From contig NZ_WGNY01000008.1 in assembly GCF_016124325.1 (NCBI RefSeq), forward strand, positions 124,001 to 188,000: 64,000 nt of DNA, in the 5' to 3' direction. The translations under genes were made by a program, and so were the position numbers. Positions 52,718-60,088 of this stretch are shown one piece after another; the stretch's first letter is position 1; every line of letters starts with the position of its first letter. Below the pieces are notes generated by a model. It searched no databases, was not told the DNA's origin, and worked only from the letters and a program-made list of their open reading frames with translations. The DNA comes from Phenylobacterium sp. (GTDB lineage: Bacteria > Pseudomonadota > Alphaproteobacteria > Caulobacterales > Caulobacteraceae).

Positions 52718-53203
52718 ATGGAAAACCGGGTCGCCAGCGCGCTCATCGCGATCCGCCGGATCGTGCGCGCCGCCGAGTTCGCCGCCCGCAAGCTCGCGGC
52801 CACGTCGGGCCTCACCGCGTCGCAGATGGTCGTGCTGCAGATCATCGGGCGCACCGGCCGGCCCAGCGCGGGCGCCATCGCCGATCAGGCGCGGCTCAGC
52901 CAGGCCACGGTGACGGCCCTGCTGGACAAGCTCGAGGAGAAGGGCCTCATCGCGCGCAGCCGCGATCCCGGTGATCGTCGGCGGGTGACCGTCGCGCTGA
53001 CCCCGCCCGGGATCGACGCGCTCTCTGTCCGGCCCGACGTCCTTCAGAACCGCTTCGCGGAGCGCTTCGAAAAGCTGGAAAGCTGGGAGCAGGCCGCGAT
53101 CATCGCGGCGCTCGAGCGGGTGGCCGTGCTCATGGACGCCGAGGGCATCGACGCCTCCCCGATCCTCGACGTCGGTTCGCTCCAGCGCTCGGCCGAGCCC
53201 TGA
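52718..53203 (+). CDS. ectR: MarR-family regulator of the ectoine genes (EctR)
   Basis: The 161-residue winged-helix protein has the MarR arrangement: helix pairs (VASALIAIRRIVRAAEFAARKLAA), SGLTASQMVVLQIIGRTG, the DNA-binding AIADQARLSQATVTALLDKLEEKGLIARSRDPGDRRRVTVALT with a wing, and a C-terminal dimer helix. Divergently transcribed from ectA, it corresponds in position and type to EctR repressors known from methylotrophs and halophiles. ATG at 52718 is used; GCGGGAA is only a weak ribosome site. The likely signal is osmolarity, directly or via an ion or metabolite. A strong hairpin terminator follows. Confidence 0.9.
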   Translation: MENRVASALIAIRRIVRAAEFAARKLAATSGLTASQMVVLQIIGRTGRPSAGAIADQARLSQATVTALLDKLEEKGLIARSRDPGDRRRVTVALTPPGIDALSVRPDVLQNRFAERFEKLESWEQAAIIAALERVAVLMDAEGIDASPILDVGSLQRSAEP

Positions 53204-53211
53204 AACGCGAA

Positions 53212-53245
53212 GGGAGCGCCGCGTCTCCGCGGCGCTCCCTCTTTC
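53212..53245 (+). terminator. rho-independent terminator of ectR
   Basis: GGGAGCGCCGCG (53212-53223) pairs perfectly with CGCGGCGCTCCC (53228-53239) across a TCTC loop, followed by TCTTTC. It lies eight bases past the ectR stop and is the best terminator in the window. Confidence 0.85.
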
Positions 53246-53318
53246 GCTTGGGGCCGGAGACGCGGGCCGGTCCAGGGGTGATCGGACCGTCCCGCGCCGC
53301 CGTCCGGGTCCCGCTCTA

Positions 53319-53366
53319 GAGCCTTCCCGGATCAGGTGGGATCACCTGATCCGGACGAGAAGGCTC
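53319..53366. repeat. long palindrome (GATCAGGTG family)
   Basis: GGATCAGGTG-GGAT-CACCTGATCC (53329-53352) is a perfect 10-bp stem, enclosed by outer arms GAGCCTT (53319-53325) and AAGGCTC (53360-53366). It lies between the ectR and TonB-receptor 3' ends. Palindromes of this type recur in alphaproteobacterial intergenic DNA. Confidence 0.7.
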
Positions 53367-53380
53367 GATCTTCAAGAGTG

Positions 53381-53433
53381 TAGAGCCCGTCCGTGCGGGT
53401 GAACCGGCATCCACTTCACCCTGACGGGCTCTA
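53381..53433. terminator. two-tier hairpin at the receptor 3' end
   Basis: TAGAGCCCGTC (53381-53391) pairs with GACGGGCTCTA (53423-53433). Within the loop, GGGTGAA (53397-53403) pairs with TTCACCC (53415-53421). The receptor stop codon (53431-53433) is inside the outer stem. Likely terminator or processing structure of the minus-strand receptor message. Confidence 0.55.
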
Positions 53434-56364
53434 GTAGCGCAGGCGCACGTTCGCGAAGAACACCCGGCCCAGCACGTCGTAGGTGTTGGGGTAGCCGCTG
53501 TTCGACGGCGAGGCGTTGCCGCCCAGCACCGGGTACGATTCCTGGGTCAGGTTGCGCACGCCGGCCGTGAAGGCGACGTTCTCCGTCGCGGCCCAGTCCA
53601 CCGACAGATCGAGGTAGTTCTTCGCCCCGATCCGCTCGACCGTATAGACCGTGCTGTTGTTGTCGTCGGTCACGTCGTCCAGGTGGTCCCAGACCAGCGT
53701 CGCGCCCCAGTCGCCGTACTTCCACCCGATCGTGGTGTGCAGCTTGTGGCGCGGCGTGATGCCGGTGCCGCCGCCGTTGCAGTTCGGGCCGAAGCGGTCG
53801 GCGCACTTCACCGGCTGCGAGATCGCGTCCGGATAGAAGATGTTCTTCCAGGTGTTGGTGTAGAGCGTCCGCACCGAGAACGAGCCCCAGTCGGGCAGGC
53901 CGGGCACGTCCTGCATGTCGAACCGGTAGCTGACCGAGACGTCCAGGCCCTGGTTGGCCTGCTTGGCGACGTTGCGCAGCTGCAGCGACACGAAGTCGAT
54001 GCTGCCGTTGGCCAGGCGGTTGACCGCCGAGCAGTACGGGGAGTTCGGGTTCCCGTTCACCGTCGCGTTCTTGTAGCAGACGTTCAGCACGTTGGCCGTG
54101 CTGCCGCCGAACGCGGCGATGTAGTCCTTGATCTTGATGTCGAAGAAATCGACCGTGACCGACAGGTTCGGCACGTAGTGCGGCTGGTAGACGAAGCCGG
54201 CCGTGTAGGTGTCGGCCTTTTCCGGCTCCAGGTTCGGGTTGCCGCCGCTGATCGTCTGGGTCTGCTGGTTGGCCTGGATCACGCCCACCAGGTTCGCCGC
54301 CACGCCCGAGTTGATGCAGGCCTGGCGCACCGCCGCATTGGGGTTGCCCTGGGCCGAGCACGGGTCGGTCGCGGTCGGGAAGCTGTTCCCGCGCGGGCCG
54401 AACAGTTCGCCCACCGACGGCGCGCGCACCGCGCGGTTGTACGAGGCGCGCAGGCGCAGGTCGTCATAGACTTCCCAGTCGCCGGCCACCTTGTAGGTCT
54501 TGGTGGTCTTGGACTGGCTCGAGTAGTCGGACAGACGCCCGGCGAGTTCGAGGTTCAGTTCCTTGACCAGCGGCAGGTCCTTCAGCAGCGGGACCCGGGC
54601 TTCGCCGGAGAGTTCGTAGACGTCGATGTAGCCCGAAACCGGCGGCGAGGCGTTGAAGCCGGTCAGGTTGCCGACCGCCAGGTCCTGGCTGGGCCGGAAC
54701 GCGAACTCGTCCGAGCGGTATTCGGCGCCGATCGCGAAGCCGATCGGGCCGGCCGGCAGGCTGAAGAAGTTCTCCGTGTCGCCGCTGATGAACGCCTGGG
54801 CGACGATTTCCTCGAAGTCCTGCGACGAGTTGATCCGCGTGGCGATGAAGTCCGCCGCGGCCTTGCTGATGTTGCCCTGGCCGAACAGGTTGATCGGCAC
54901 GCAGCCGTTGGACGGGTCGGAGCAGGCCGTGCCCGTGGCGTTCAGCAGCAGGGCCTGCTGGATGCGCTGCAGGCTGGTGTCGCCCAGCAGCGAGTTCGAG
55001 CCGTGGGTGTTGCCGTACTGGAACGACGTCTCCCACTGGCCGTTGATGAAGCCCAGCTTGCCGGTCAGGCCGGCCTGCATCTGGAAGCCGTAGAAGTTGA
55101 ACTGCGAAACCCGCGGGCCCGACTCCGTCAGGCGGCGGTTGAACACGCCGGTGACCGTGTCGAAGATCCCATCGCCGTCGGTGTCGACGTCGGTGTAGGT
55201 GCCGGCCGCCCACGGCGAGCTCGAGGGGATCGTGTACTGGGTCGTCGAGCCCAGGCTGTTCAGCGCCTGCTTGGCCGCGGCCGTCAGGAACGGGTTGTTG
55301 TCCAGCGTGAAGCGGAACACACGGCTGCCGACCGGGGTCGGGGCGAGCTGGGTGGTGACGCGGCTGTTGACGAAATTGCCCTTCAGCGTCGCTTCGATGT
55401 CGTCGGTGATCTTGTAGCGGCCGACGGCCGTCACCGAGTAGCGCTCCTGGGGCGTCTGCTCGTAGTTCACCGGAGCGAAGTTGTAGGTGTCGGGCGCGCC
55501 CGCGTAGAGGCGCACGTTGCCGTCGGTGAGGAACAGCGCCGAGTTGGCGGCGTTGTTGGCCACGCCCGGCAGCGTCACGAATCGGCCCGCCACGAACGGG
55601 TTCACGCGGCCCGGCTCGATCGAGCCCGAACCCGAGAAGATCAGCGTGCCCGCCTTGGCGCCGCCCGTCGGCTCGCCGAGCGAGACGTGCAGCTTGTCCT
55701 GCGGCGAGTCGCCCTGGAAGAAGGGCTCGCGCTTGTTGTAGCCGAGGCTCAGCATCATGTTGCCGCGGCCGTCGGCGATGTTGGCGCCCATGGTGGCGCT
55801 CACGTCGTAGGTCTTGGCGTCGCCCTCGTCCGTCATGGACGTGCCGGCGCGGAACTCAAGCCCTTCGAAATCACGCTTCAGGATGAAGTTGACGACGCCG
55901 GCGATGGCGTCCGAGCCGTACACGGCCGAGGCGCCGCCCGTGACCACGTCGATGCGGTCGATCATGGCCGGCGGGATCAGGTTGATGTCCACCGAGCCGG
56001 TCGAGGTGGTCGGCACCTGGCGCTTGCCGTCCACCAGCACCAGGGTGCGGGTCGAGCCCAGGCCGCGCAGGTTGACGGTGGCGACGCCGCCGTTGCCGTT
56101 GTTGACCGTGCCGGTCACGCCCGGCGCCGTCTGCGGCAGGGTGTTCAGCAGGTTCTCGGTGTTGACCACGCCCTTGGCGGCCAGTTCGGCGGCGCCGACC
56201 GTGGCCAGCGGGCTCACGGAGGTCAGGTCGGGACGGGCGATACGCGAACCGGTGACGACGAGTTCGGTCACCGTCTCCTGCGCGAACGCAGGCGCCGAGA
56301 CCACAACCGCACCCAGCACCGTGGTCGCCAAAAGGCGGCCCCGCGTGGACGACTTCATTGACAT
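53431..56364 (-). CDS. TonB-dependent outer-membrane receptor, large
   Basis: The 977-residue protein starts MSMKSSTRGRLLATTVLGAVVVS with a Sec signal cleaved near APAFAQ, then a TonB-box-like ETVTELVVTGSRI. The plug has LPQTAPGVTGTVNNGNGG, VNLRGLGSTRTLVLVDGKRQ and IDRIDVVTGGASAVYGSDAIAGVVNFIL. The barrel ends VFFANVRLRY, with a final Tyr. This is the Caulobacter/Xanthomonas-type receptor for large or complex substrates. CTGGAGCTGCCC precedes the ATG at 56364. It diverges from two 2-oxoglutarate oxygenase genes, and GTTAC inverted repeats lie between. Ligand unknown; oxygenases beside such receptors are a recurring theme. Confidence 0.92.
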   Translation of the reverse strand: MSMKSSTRGRLLATTVLGAVVVSAPAFAQETVTELVVTGSRIARPDLTSVSPLATVGAAELAAKGVVNTENLLNTLPQTAPGVTGTVNNGNGGVATVNLRGLGSTRTLVLVDGKRQVPTTSTGSVDINLIPPAMIDRIDVVTGGASAVYGSDAIAGVVNFILKRDFEGLEFRAGTSMTDEGDAKTYDVSATMGANIADGRGNMMLSLGYNKREPFFQGDSPQDKLHVSLGEPTGGAKAGTLIFSGSGSIEPGRVNPFVAGRFVTLPGVANNAANSALFLTDGNVRLYAGAPDTYNFAPVNYEQTPQERYSVTAVGRYKITDDIEATLKGNFVNSRVTTQLAPTPVGSRVFRFTLDNNPFLTAAAKQALNSLGSTTQYTIPSSSPWAAGTYTDVDTDGDGIFDTVTGVFNRRLTESGPRVSQFNFYGFQMQAGLTGKLGFINGQWETSFQYGNTHGSNSLLGDTSLQRIQQALLLNATGTACSDPSNGCVPINLFGQGNISKAAADFIATRINSSQDFEEIVAQAFISGDTENFFSLPAGPIGFAIGAEYRSDEFAFRPSQDLAVGNLTGFNASPPVSGYIDVYELSGEARVPLLKDLPLVKELNLELAGRLSDYSSQSKTTKTYKVAGDWEVYDDLRLRASYNRAVRAPSVGELFGPRGNSFPTATDPCSAQGNPNAAVRQACINSGVAANLVGVIQANQQTQTISGGNPNLEPEKADTYTAGFVYQPHYVPNLSVTVDFFDIKIKDYIAAFGGSTANVLNVCYKNATVNGNPNSPYCSAVNRLANGSIDFVSLQLRNVAKQANQGLDVSVSYRFDMQDVPGLPDWGSFSVRTLYTNTWKNIFYPDAISQPVKCADRFGPNCNGGGTGITPRHKLHTTIGWKYGDWGATLVWDHLDDVTDDNNSTVYTVERIGAKNYLDLSVDWAATENVAFTAGVRNLTQESYPVLGGNASPSNSGYPNTYDVLGRVFFANVRLRY

Positions 56365-56531
56365 GGGCAGCTCCAGACATAGGCGAAGATGCGCCCGCAC
56401 GCCCCACGGCGCGGTCGTCAACGCCCCCCCTCGCCAACCTCTTTGGCGAGCTCTGGCGCTACGGCTGGGATCAGTCGGAAGGGGCGTCAAGGCTTGCCGG
56501 GGCGGTTCGCCCGTGTGACATGTCGAACATT

Positions 56532-56608
56532 GATTACTGTTACTCGCGAGCCACAATTTTGCTGCAAATTCCGATAGTTACGCATGCGTAACTGGTTACC
56601 GAGGTTAC
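56532..56608. promoter_or_regulatory. cluster of GTTAC/GTAAC half-sites with a perfect 18-bp palindrome
   Basis: AGTTACGCATGCGTAACT (56576-56593) is perfectly palindromic. Further GTTAC copies are at 56539, 56595 and 56604, and ATTAC at 56533. They lie in the 281-base region between the receptor (start 56364) and the first oxygenase (start 56646), an AT-rich patch in GC-rich DNA. A shared regulator of both directions probably binds here. Confidence 0.65.
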
Positions 56609-56645
56609 TCACGACTTGGGCTGTCGGGCGCCGCGGATTCGCCCG

Positions 56646-57359
56646 ATGACCGACATCCGGATCCAGGCCGGCCGCGCGCCGGAACCGTTCGCCGAGGGCT
56701 ACCGCCGGGACGGGGTCGTGCAGGTTCCCGGCTTCCTCGAGCCCGCCGCCGCCGAGGCGGTCGGCGACCTCCTGGCGCGCCTGCCGTACGTCATCGTGGC
56801 GCCCGACGCGGGCGGCGAGACGCTGGTCATCTCCGACGAGGTGCTGCGCCGGTTCGGCGAGCAGCAGGTGCGCGCGTTCCTGCAGGACACCCTGAAGCGG
56901 GCCGCCTCCGGCTTCGCCTTCATCCACCAGAGCTATGCGCTCCAGGACGAGTACGCCCGCGCGCCCGACCAGCCCGTCGCCCGGGTCACCGAGTTCCTCC
57001 AGAGCCGGACCTTCCTCGACTTCGGCCAGGCGCTGACGGGCGAGCGGATCGACGGCGTGCGCGTCCAGGCGTCCAACTACCGGCGCGGCGACTTCCTCAC
57101 CCTGCACGACGACAGCCACGGCAAGGACGACCGCGTCGCCGCCTTCACCCTCGGATTCACCCGCGGCTGGCGGCCCGACTGGGGCGGCCAGCTCCTGTTC
57201 CACGACGCCCGCGGCGACGTCGTCCGCGGCTTCGCCCCGCGCTTCAACGTGCTGACCGTCTTCCGCACGCCCCAGCCCCACTCGGTGGCCGCCGTCGCCG
57301 CCTACGCCGCCGCGCCGCGCCTGTCGCTCACCGGCTGGTTCGTCCGCGAGCGGGGCTGA
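56646..57359 (+). CDS. 2-oxoglutarate/Fe(II)-dependent oxygenase (prolyl hydroxylase-like), copy 1
   Basis: The 237-residue protein has a double-stranded beta-helix with the Fe triad H154-x-D156 (FLTLHDDSHG) and H212 (PQPHSVAAV). Arg225 (PRLSLTGWF) probably binds 2-oxoglutarate, and GWRPDWGGQLLFHD lies between. The layout matches the prolyl-4-hydroxylase/SM-20 class. It is cytoplasmic, with no signal. It is followed four bases after its stop by a homologue and faces a TonB receptor. Substrate unknown; it could hydroxylate a protein or an imported compound. ATG at 56646 used. Confidence 0.88.
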   Translation: MTDIRIQAGRAPEPFAEGYRRDGVVQVPGFLEPAAAEAVGDLLARLPYVIVAPDAGGETLVISDEVLRRFGEQQVRAFLQDTLKRAASGFAFIHQSYALQDEYARAPDQPVARVTEFLQSRTFLDFGQALTGERIDGVRVQASNYRRGDFLTLHDDSHGKDDRVAAFTLGFTRGWRPDWGGQLLFHDARGDVVRGFAPRFNVLTVFRTPQPHSVAAVAAYAAAPRLSLTGWFVRERG

Positions 57360-57363
57360 GCGC

Positions 57364-58098
57364 TTGGACCTGCGTCCCCGCCTCGCCCCCGGCCTCGCGG
57401 CCGCCGACTACGCCCAGGCCTACGCCCGGGACGGCGTGGTCCAGATCGACGGCCTGTTCCCGCCGGAGGTCGCCGATGCGCTCGCCGACACGCTCGCGCG
57501 GCGCACCGTCTGGTCGCTGGTCCACGCCGACCCCCAGGGCGGCCACGCCGTCCTGTCGCCCGACGCCATGGCCCGGCTCGGGCCGGACGAGATACGGGCG
57601 CGGCTCGAGGCGGCGATGCGGCGCGCCGCCGACGGCTTCGCCTACCTCTACCTCGTCTATCCGATGATCGACGCCTACGTGGACGGCCGCGATCCCGGCC
57701 ATCCGCTGCACGCCGTGACCGAGTTCCTCAACGGCCCCGACTTCATCGCCTTCGCCGCGGCGGTGACCGGCGAAACGGTGGTCAAGGTCGACGCCCAGGC
57801 CACCTGCTACCGCCCCGGCCACTTCCTCACCCTGCACGACGACCGCGGCGTGGGCGAACGCCGCGCCGCCTACACCCTCGGCCTCACCCAGGGATGGCGG
57901 CCGGACTGGGGCGGCCAGCTGCTGTTCCACGACGCGGCGCGCGACGTCGTCCACGGCTTCGCGCCGCGCTTCAACACGCTCACCCTGTTCAAGGTCCCGC
58001 TGGCGCACTCCGTGGCGCCGGTCGCGGCCTACGCCGCCCGGCCCCGGCTGACGATCACAGGGTGGCTTCGAGACGATCCGCCCTATGGCCCGCTCTGA
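57364..58098 (+). CDS. 2-oxoglutarate/Fe(II)-dependent oxygenase, copy 2
   Basis: The 244-residue protein is a tandem paralogue of the preceding gene. It keeps the triad H158-x-D160 (HFLTLHDDRG), H215 (PLAHSVAPV) and R228 (PRLTITGWL), plus the identical GWRPDWGGQLLFHD core. The N-terminal half differs more. The start TTG at 57364 is four bases from the previous stop, so the pair is probably translated together. Its last 44 bases overlap the 3' end of the convergent unknown gene at 58055. Substrate unknown; both copies retain all catalytic residues, so both may be active. Confidence 0.87.
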   Translation: MDLRPRLAPGLAAADYAQAYARDGVVQIDGLFPPEVADALADTLARRTVWSLVHADPQGGHAVLSPDAMARLGPDEIRARLEAAMRRAADGFAYLYLVYPMIDAYVDGRDPGHPLHAVTEFLNGPDFIAFAAAVTGETVVKVDAQATCYRPGHFLTLHDDRGVGERRAAYTLGLTQGWRPDWGGQLLFHDAARDVVHGFAPRFNTLTLFKVPLAHSVAPVAAYAARPRLTITGWLRDDPPYGPL

Positions 58099-58645
58099 CC
58101 ACGGCCCGGATCAGGCCCTCGATGGCGGCCAGTTCGGCCAGCGCCTCGGCGTCGCCGGCCAGGGCCTGCTCGATCAGGCTGGAGACCGCCGCGTGGGCCG
58201 GTCGCGGCCGGGGGCTGGACGGCCGCCCGCCGCGCAGGCCGCCGAGCGCCATGGCGCGGGCCTGGGTGACCATGCGCGTGTTGACCGGATGCAGGGCGGC
58301 GGCGATCTCGCGCAGCGCGTCGTCGGCGTCGCCTCCCGGCGGCAGGACGAAGTCGGGCAGCCCGAACTGGAGGATCGCCCGCGCCTCCGACGAGGCCTTC
58401 TTGAACGCCGTGCGGGTGCAGTTCAGCTGGCCGGCCAGCGTCGCCATCGCGCTTTGCAGGGCCGTCTCCGCGTCGCAGCCGCTGGCCCAGCGCAGGTAGA
58501 GCGCCAGTCCGGCGATCCGCTTGGGCGCGCTCAACGGAAGGCCGCCCCGGACCGGCGCGTGCCGGTCGAGTTGCTCGAAGAGGCCGTTGGCCGCCTCGAG
58601 CGCGCAGTCAACCGGACGTACCCCGGCCAGGCCGAAGGCGCTCAC
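58055..58645 (-). CDS. unknown-family helical protein, copy A
   Basis: I do not recognise this 196-residue protein. It is a paralogue of the gene at 59348. Shared segments include PLSAPKRIAGLALYLRWASG, SSEARAILQFGLPDF and VTQARAMALGGLRGGRP, then a C-terminal AGDAEALAELAAIEGLI. It is predicted largely helical, basic in the middle, with no signal peptide or membrane segment. The start is GTG at 58645, with GGGGGAG eight bases upstream. Its 3' end overlaps the second oxygenase gene by 44 bases (convergent). The conserved GGLRGGR stretch and helix pattern could suggest nucleic-acid or protein binding, but no function can be named. Confidence 0.65.
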   Translation of the reverse strand: MSAFGLAGVRPVDCALEAANGLFEQLDRHAPVRGGLPLSAPKRIAGLALYLRWASGCDAETALQSAMATLAGQLNCTRTAFKKASSEARAILQFGLPDFVLPPGGDADDALREIAAALHPVNTRMVTQARAMALGGLRGGRPSSPRPRPAHAAVSSLIEQALAGDAEALAELAAIEGLIRAVVRAGHRADRLEATL

Positions 58646-58684
58646 AGATCACTCCCCCACGGGCGCAGCGACGGCGCCGCCTAC

Positions 58685-58775
58685 GTTACCGCCTCGGGTA
58701 ACACCGATGCCGGAAGTGTTGAAGCAGGTCACGACCACCCGTGCGACAATATCAGAAGCGTTGCATTACGGTAAC
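58685..58775. promoter_or_regulatory. GTTACC-N6-GGTAAC palindrome and related half-sites
   Basis: GTTACCGCCTCGGGTAAC (58685-58702) and ATTACGGTAAC (58765-58775) lie in the 174-base gap between copy A (start 58645) and the secreted-protein gene (start 58820). The half-sites match those upstream of the oxygenases and receptor, implying common control. Confidence 0.6.
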
Positions 58776-58819
58776 AGCACCGGAAATGAAGTACTGTCGG
58801 GCAGAAATGGAGTATTGCG

Positions 58820-59338
58820 ATGTATTTACTTCGGTGCGCGATCTTTCTCGCCGCCGCGGGCTGCGCGGGATCCGCCCTCGGTGGCGAGGCGCCAAGCCCC
58901 GCGCTCGAGGGGCTCGCGGCGTGCGGCGCGGTCGCTGAGCCGGCGGCCCGCGCGTCCTGCTACGACGCCGCCTACGGCGCCCTCAGCCGGGCGGTCTCGG
59001 CGGGCGACGTGATCATCGTGCAGCGCCAGGAGGCCCAGGCCGCCCAGCGCGGCGCCTTCGGCCTCAACCTGCCCCAGCTCTCGATCTTCGACCGCGCCAA
59101 CCCCGACGCCAAGCCGCTGGAGAACGTCGTCGGCGAGGCCCGGAGCGTGCGCCGGGACGAATATGGCAAGTGGATCGTCGAACTGGCCGACGGCGCCGTC
59201 TGGCGGCAGACCGACAACGAGGTGCTGGCGCCGCCGCCGCGCCCCGGTTCGCGCGTCGAGATCCGCCGTGCGGCCTTCGGCAGCTACTTCATGCGCATCG
59301 ACGATCACAAGGGCGTCCGCGCCAAGCGCAGCGAATAG
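58820..59338 (+). CDS. secreted protein of unknown function
   Basis: The 172-residue protein has an N-terminal signal peptide (MYLLRCAIFLAAAGCAGSALGG). Residues 33-50 contain an AACGAVAEPAARASCYDAAYG motif, the C..(x)..RxxCYD pattern found in many small alphaproteobacterial exported proteins, where the two Cys probably form a disulfide. The C-terminal half is beta-rich (ENVVGEARSVRRDEYGKWIVELADGAVWRQ). ATG at 58820 has GGAG seven bases upstream. It lies between the two paralogous unknown genes. Possibly an envelope protein; role unknown. Confidence 0.7.
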   Translation: MYLLRCAIFLAAAGCAGSALGGEAPSPALEGLAACGAVAEPAARASCYDAAYGALSRAVSAGDVIIVQRQEAQAAQRGAFGLNLPQLSIFDRANPDAKPLENVVGEARSVRRDEYGKWIVELADGAVWRQTDNEVLAPPPRPGSRVEIRRAAFGSYFMRIDDHKGVRAKRSE

Positions 59339-59347
59339 GGCGTCCCG

Positions 59348-59917
59348 TCAGGCGCAGGCGGGCGCCGCGTCGGCGTCGCGGATGAGCGCCGCGACCTCGG
59401 CCAGCTCGGCCAGGGCCGCCGCGTCGCCGGCCGCCGCCCGCGCGATGAGGCCGGACACCGCCGCCTGGGCCCGGCGCGGCTGCGGTCCGGGCCGCCGGCC
59501 GCCGCGCAGTCCCCCATAGGCCGCCGCCCGCGCCTGGGTCACCGCGCGCATGTTCAGCCGGTGCAGCGCCGACACGATCTCGCGCAGCGTCTGGAGCGCC
59601 GTGCCGTCCGGAGAGGCGGCGAAGTCGGCCAGGCCGAATTCGAGGATGGCCCTGGCTTCCGACGACACCTTCCTCAGCGCGCCCCGCGTCGTGTTCAGGC
59701 GCTCCTCGAGGCAGTTCATCGCCAGCCGCAGCGCCGCGTCGGTCTCGAGCGCGTAGGCCGTGCGGACATAGAGCGCCAGCGCCGCGATCCGCTTCGGCGC
59801 GCTCAGCGGCGGGCCGCGGCGGGCCGGGGCGAAGCGGTCCAGGTGCTCGACGAGACCCTCGGCGGCGTTGGCCGCCCGGTCGTTCCGCCGCGCCTCCCAC
59901 GAGCCCAAGCCGTCCAC
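59348..59917 (-). CDS. unknown-family helical protein, copy B
   Basis: The 189-residue protein is collinear with copy A at 58055: PLSAPKRIAALALYVRTAYA, LNTTRGALRKVSSEARAILEFGLADF, MRAVTQARAAAYGGLRGGRRPG and AAVSGLIARAAAGDAAALAELAEV. No signal or membrane segment. GTG at 59917 is preceded by AGGGAGAAGG. It converges with the secreted-protein gene, leaving only nine bases between stops. Family not recognised. The same two-copy arrangement around one secreted gene suggests duplication within this locus. Confidence 0.65.
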   Translation of the reverse strand: MDGLGSWEARRNDRAANAAEGLVEHLDRFAPARRGPPLSAPKRIAALALYVRTAYALETDAALRLAMNCLEERLNTTRGALRKVSSEARAILEFGLADFAASPDGTALQTLREIVSALHRLNMRAVTQARAAAYGGLRGGRRPGPQPRRAQAAVSGLIARAAAGDAAALAELAEVAALIRDADAAPACA

Positions 59918-60088
59918 CCGCCTTCTCCCTGCCGGGCCCCTGCCCTGCGATCGACGCGGGGTCGGGTAGCATCGGCGTCGGCGCCGCTGAAGCGCTCGCG
60001 GGTAGGTTGTGAGACAATGTCGTCGAGGCCCGACCGCTCACGGGCCGGTTGTGAGCCGGCTTCGCAGCCGCCGCCGCGCCAGACAGCC

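Noticed and set aside
53683..56361. 892-codon open frame on the plus strand
   Set aside because: Antisense to the large TonB receptor; composition is that of a shadow frame, with no recognisable domain.
56365..56645. Possible small RNA or tRNA in the AT-rich receptor-oxygenase gap
   Set aside because: No cloverleaf or anticodon arm can be drawn; the structure present is the 18-bp DNA palindrome, better explained as a protein site.
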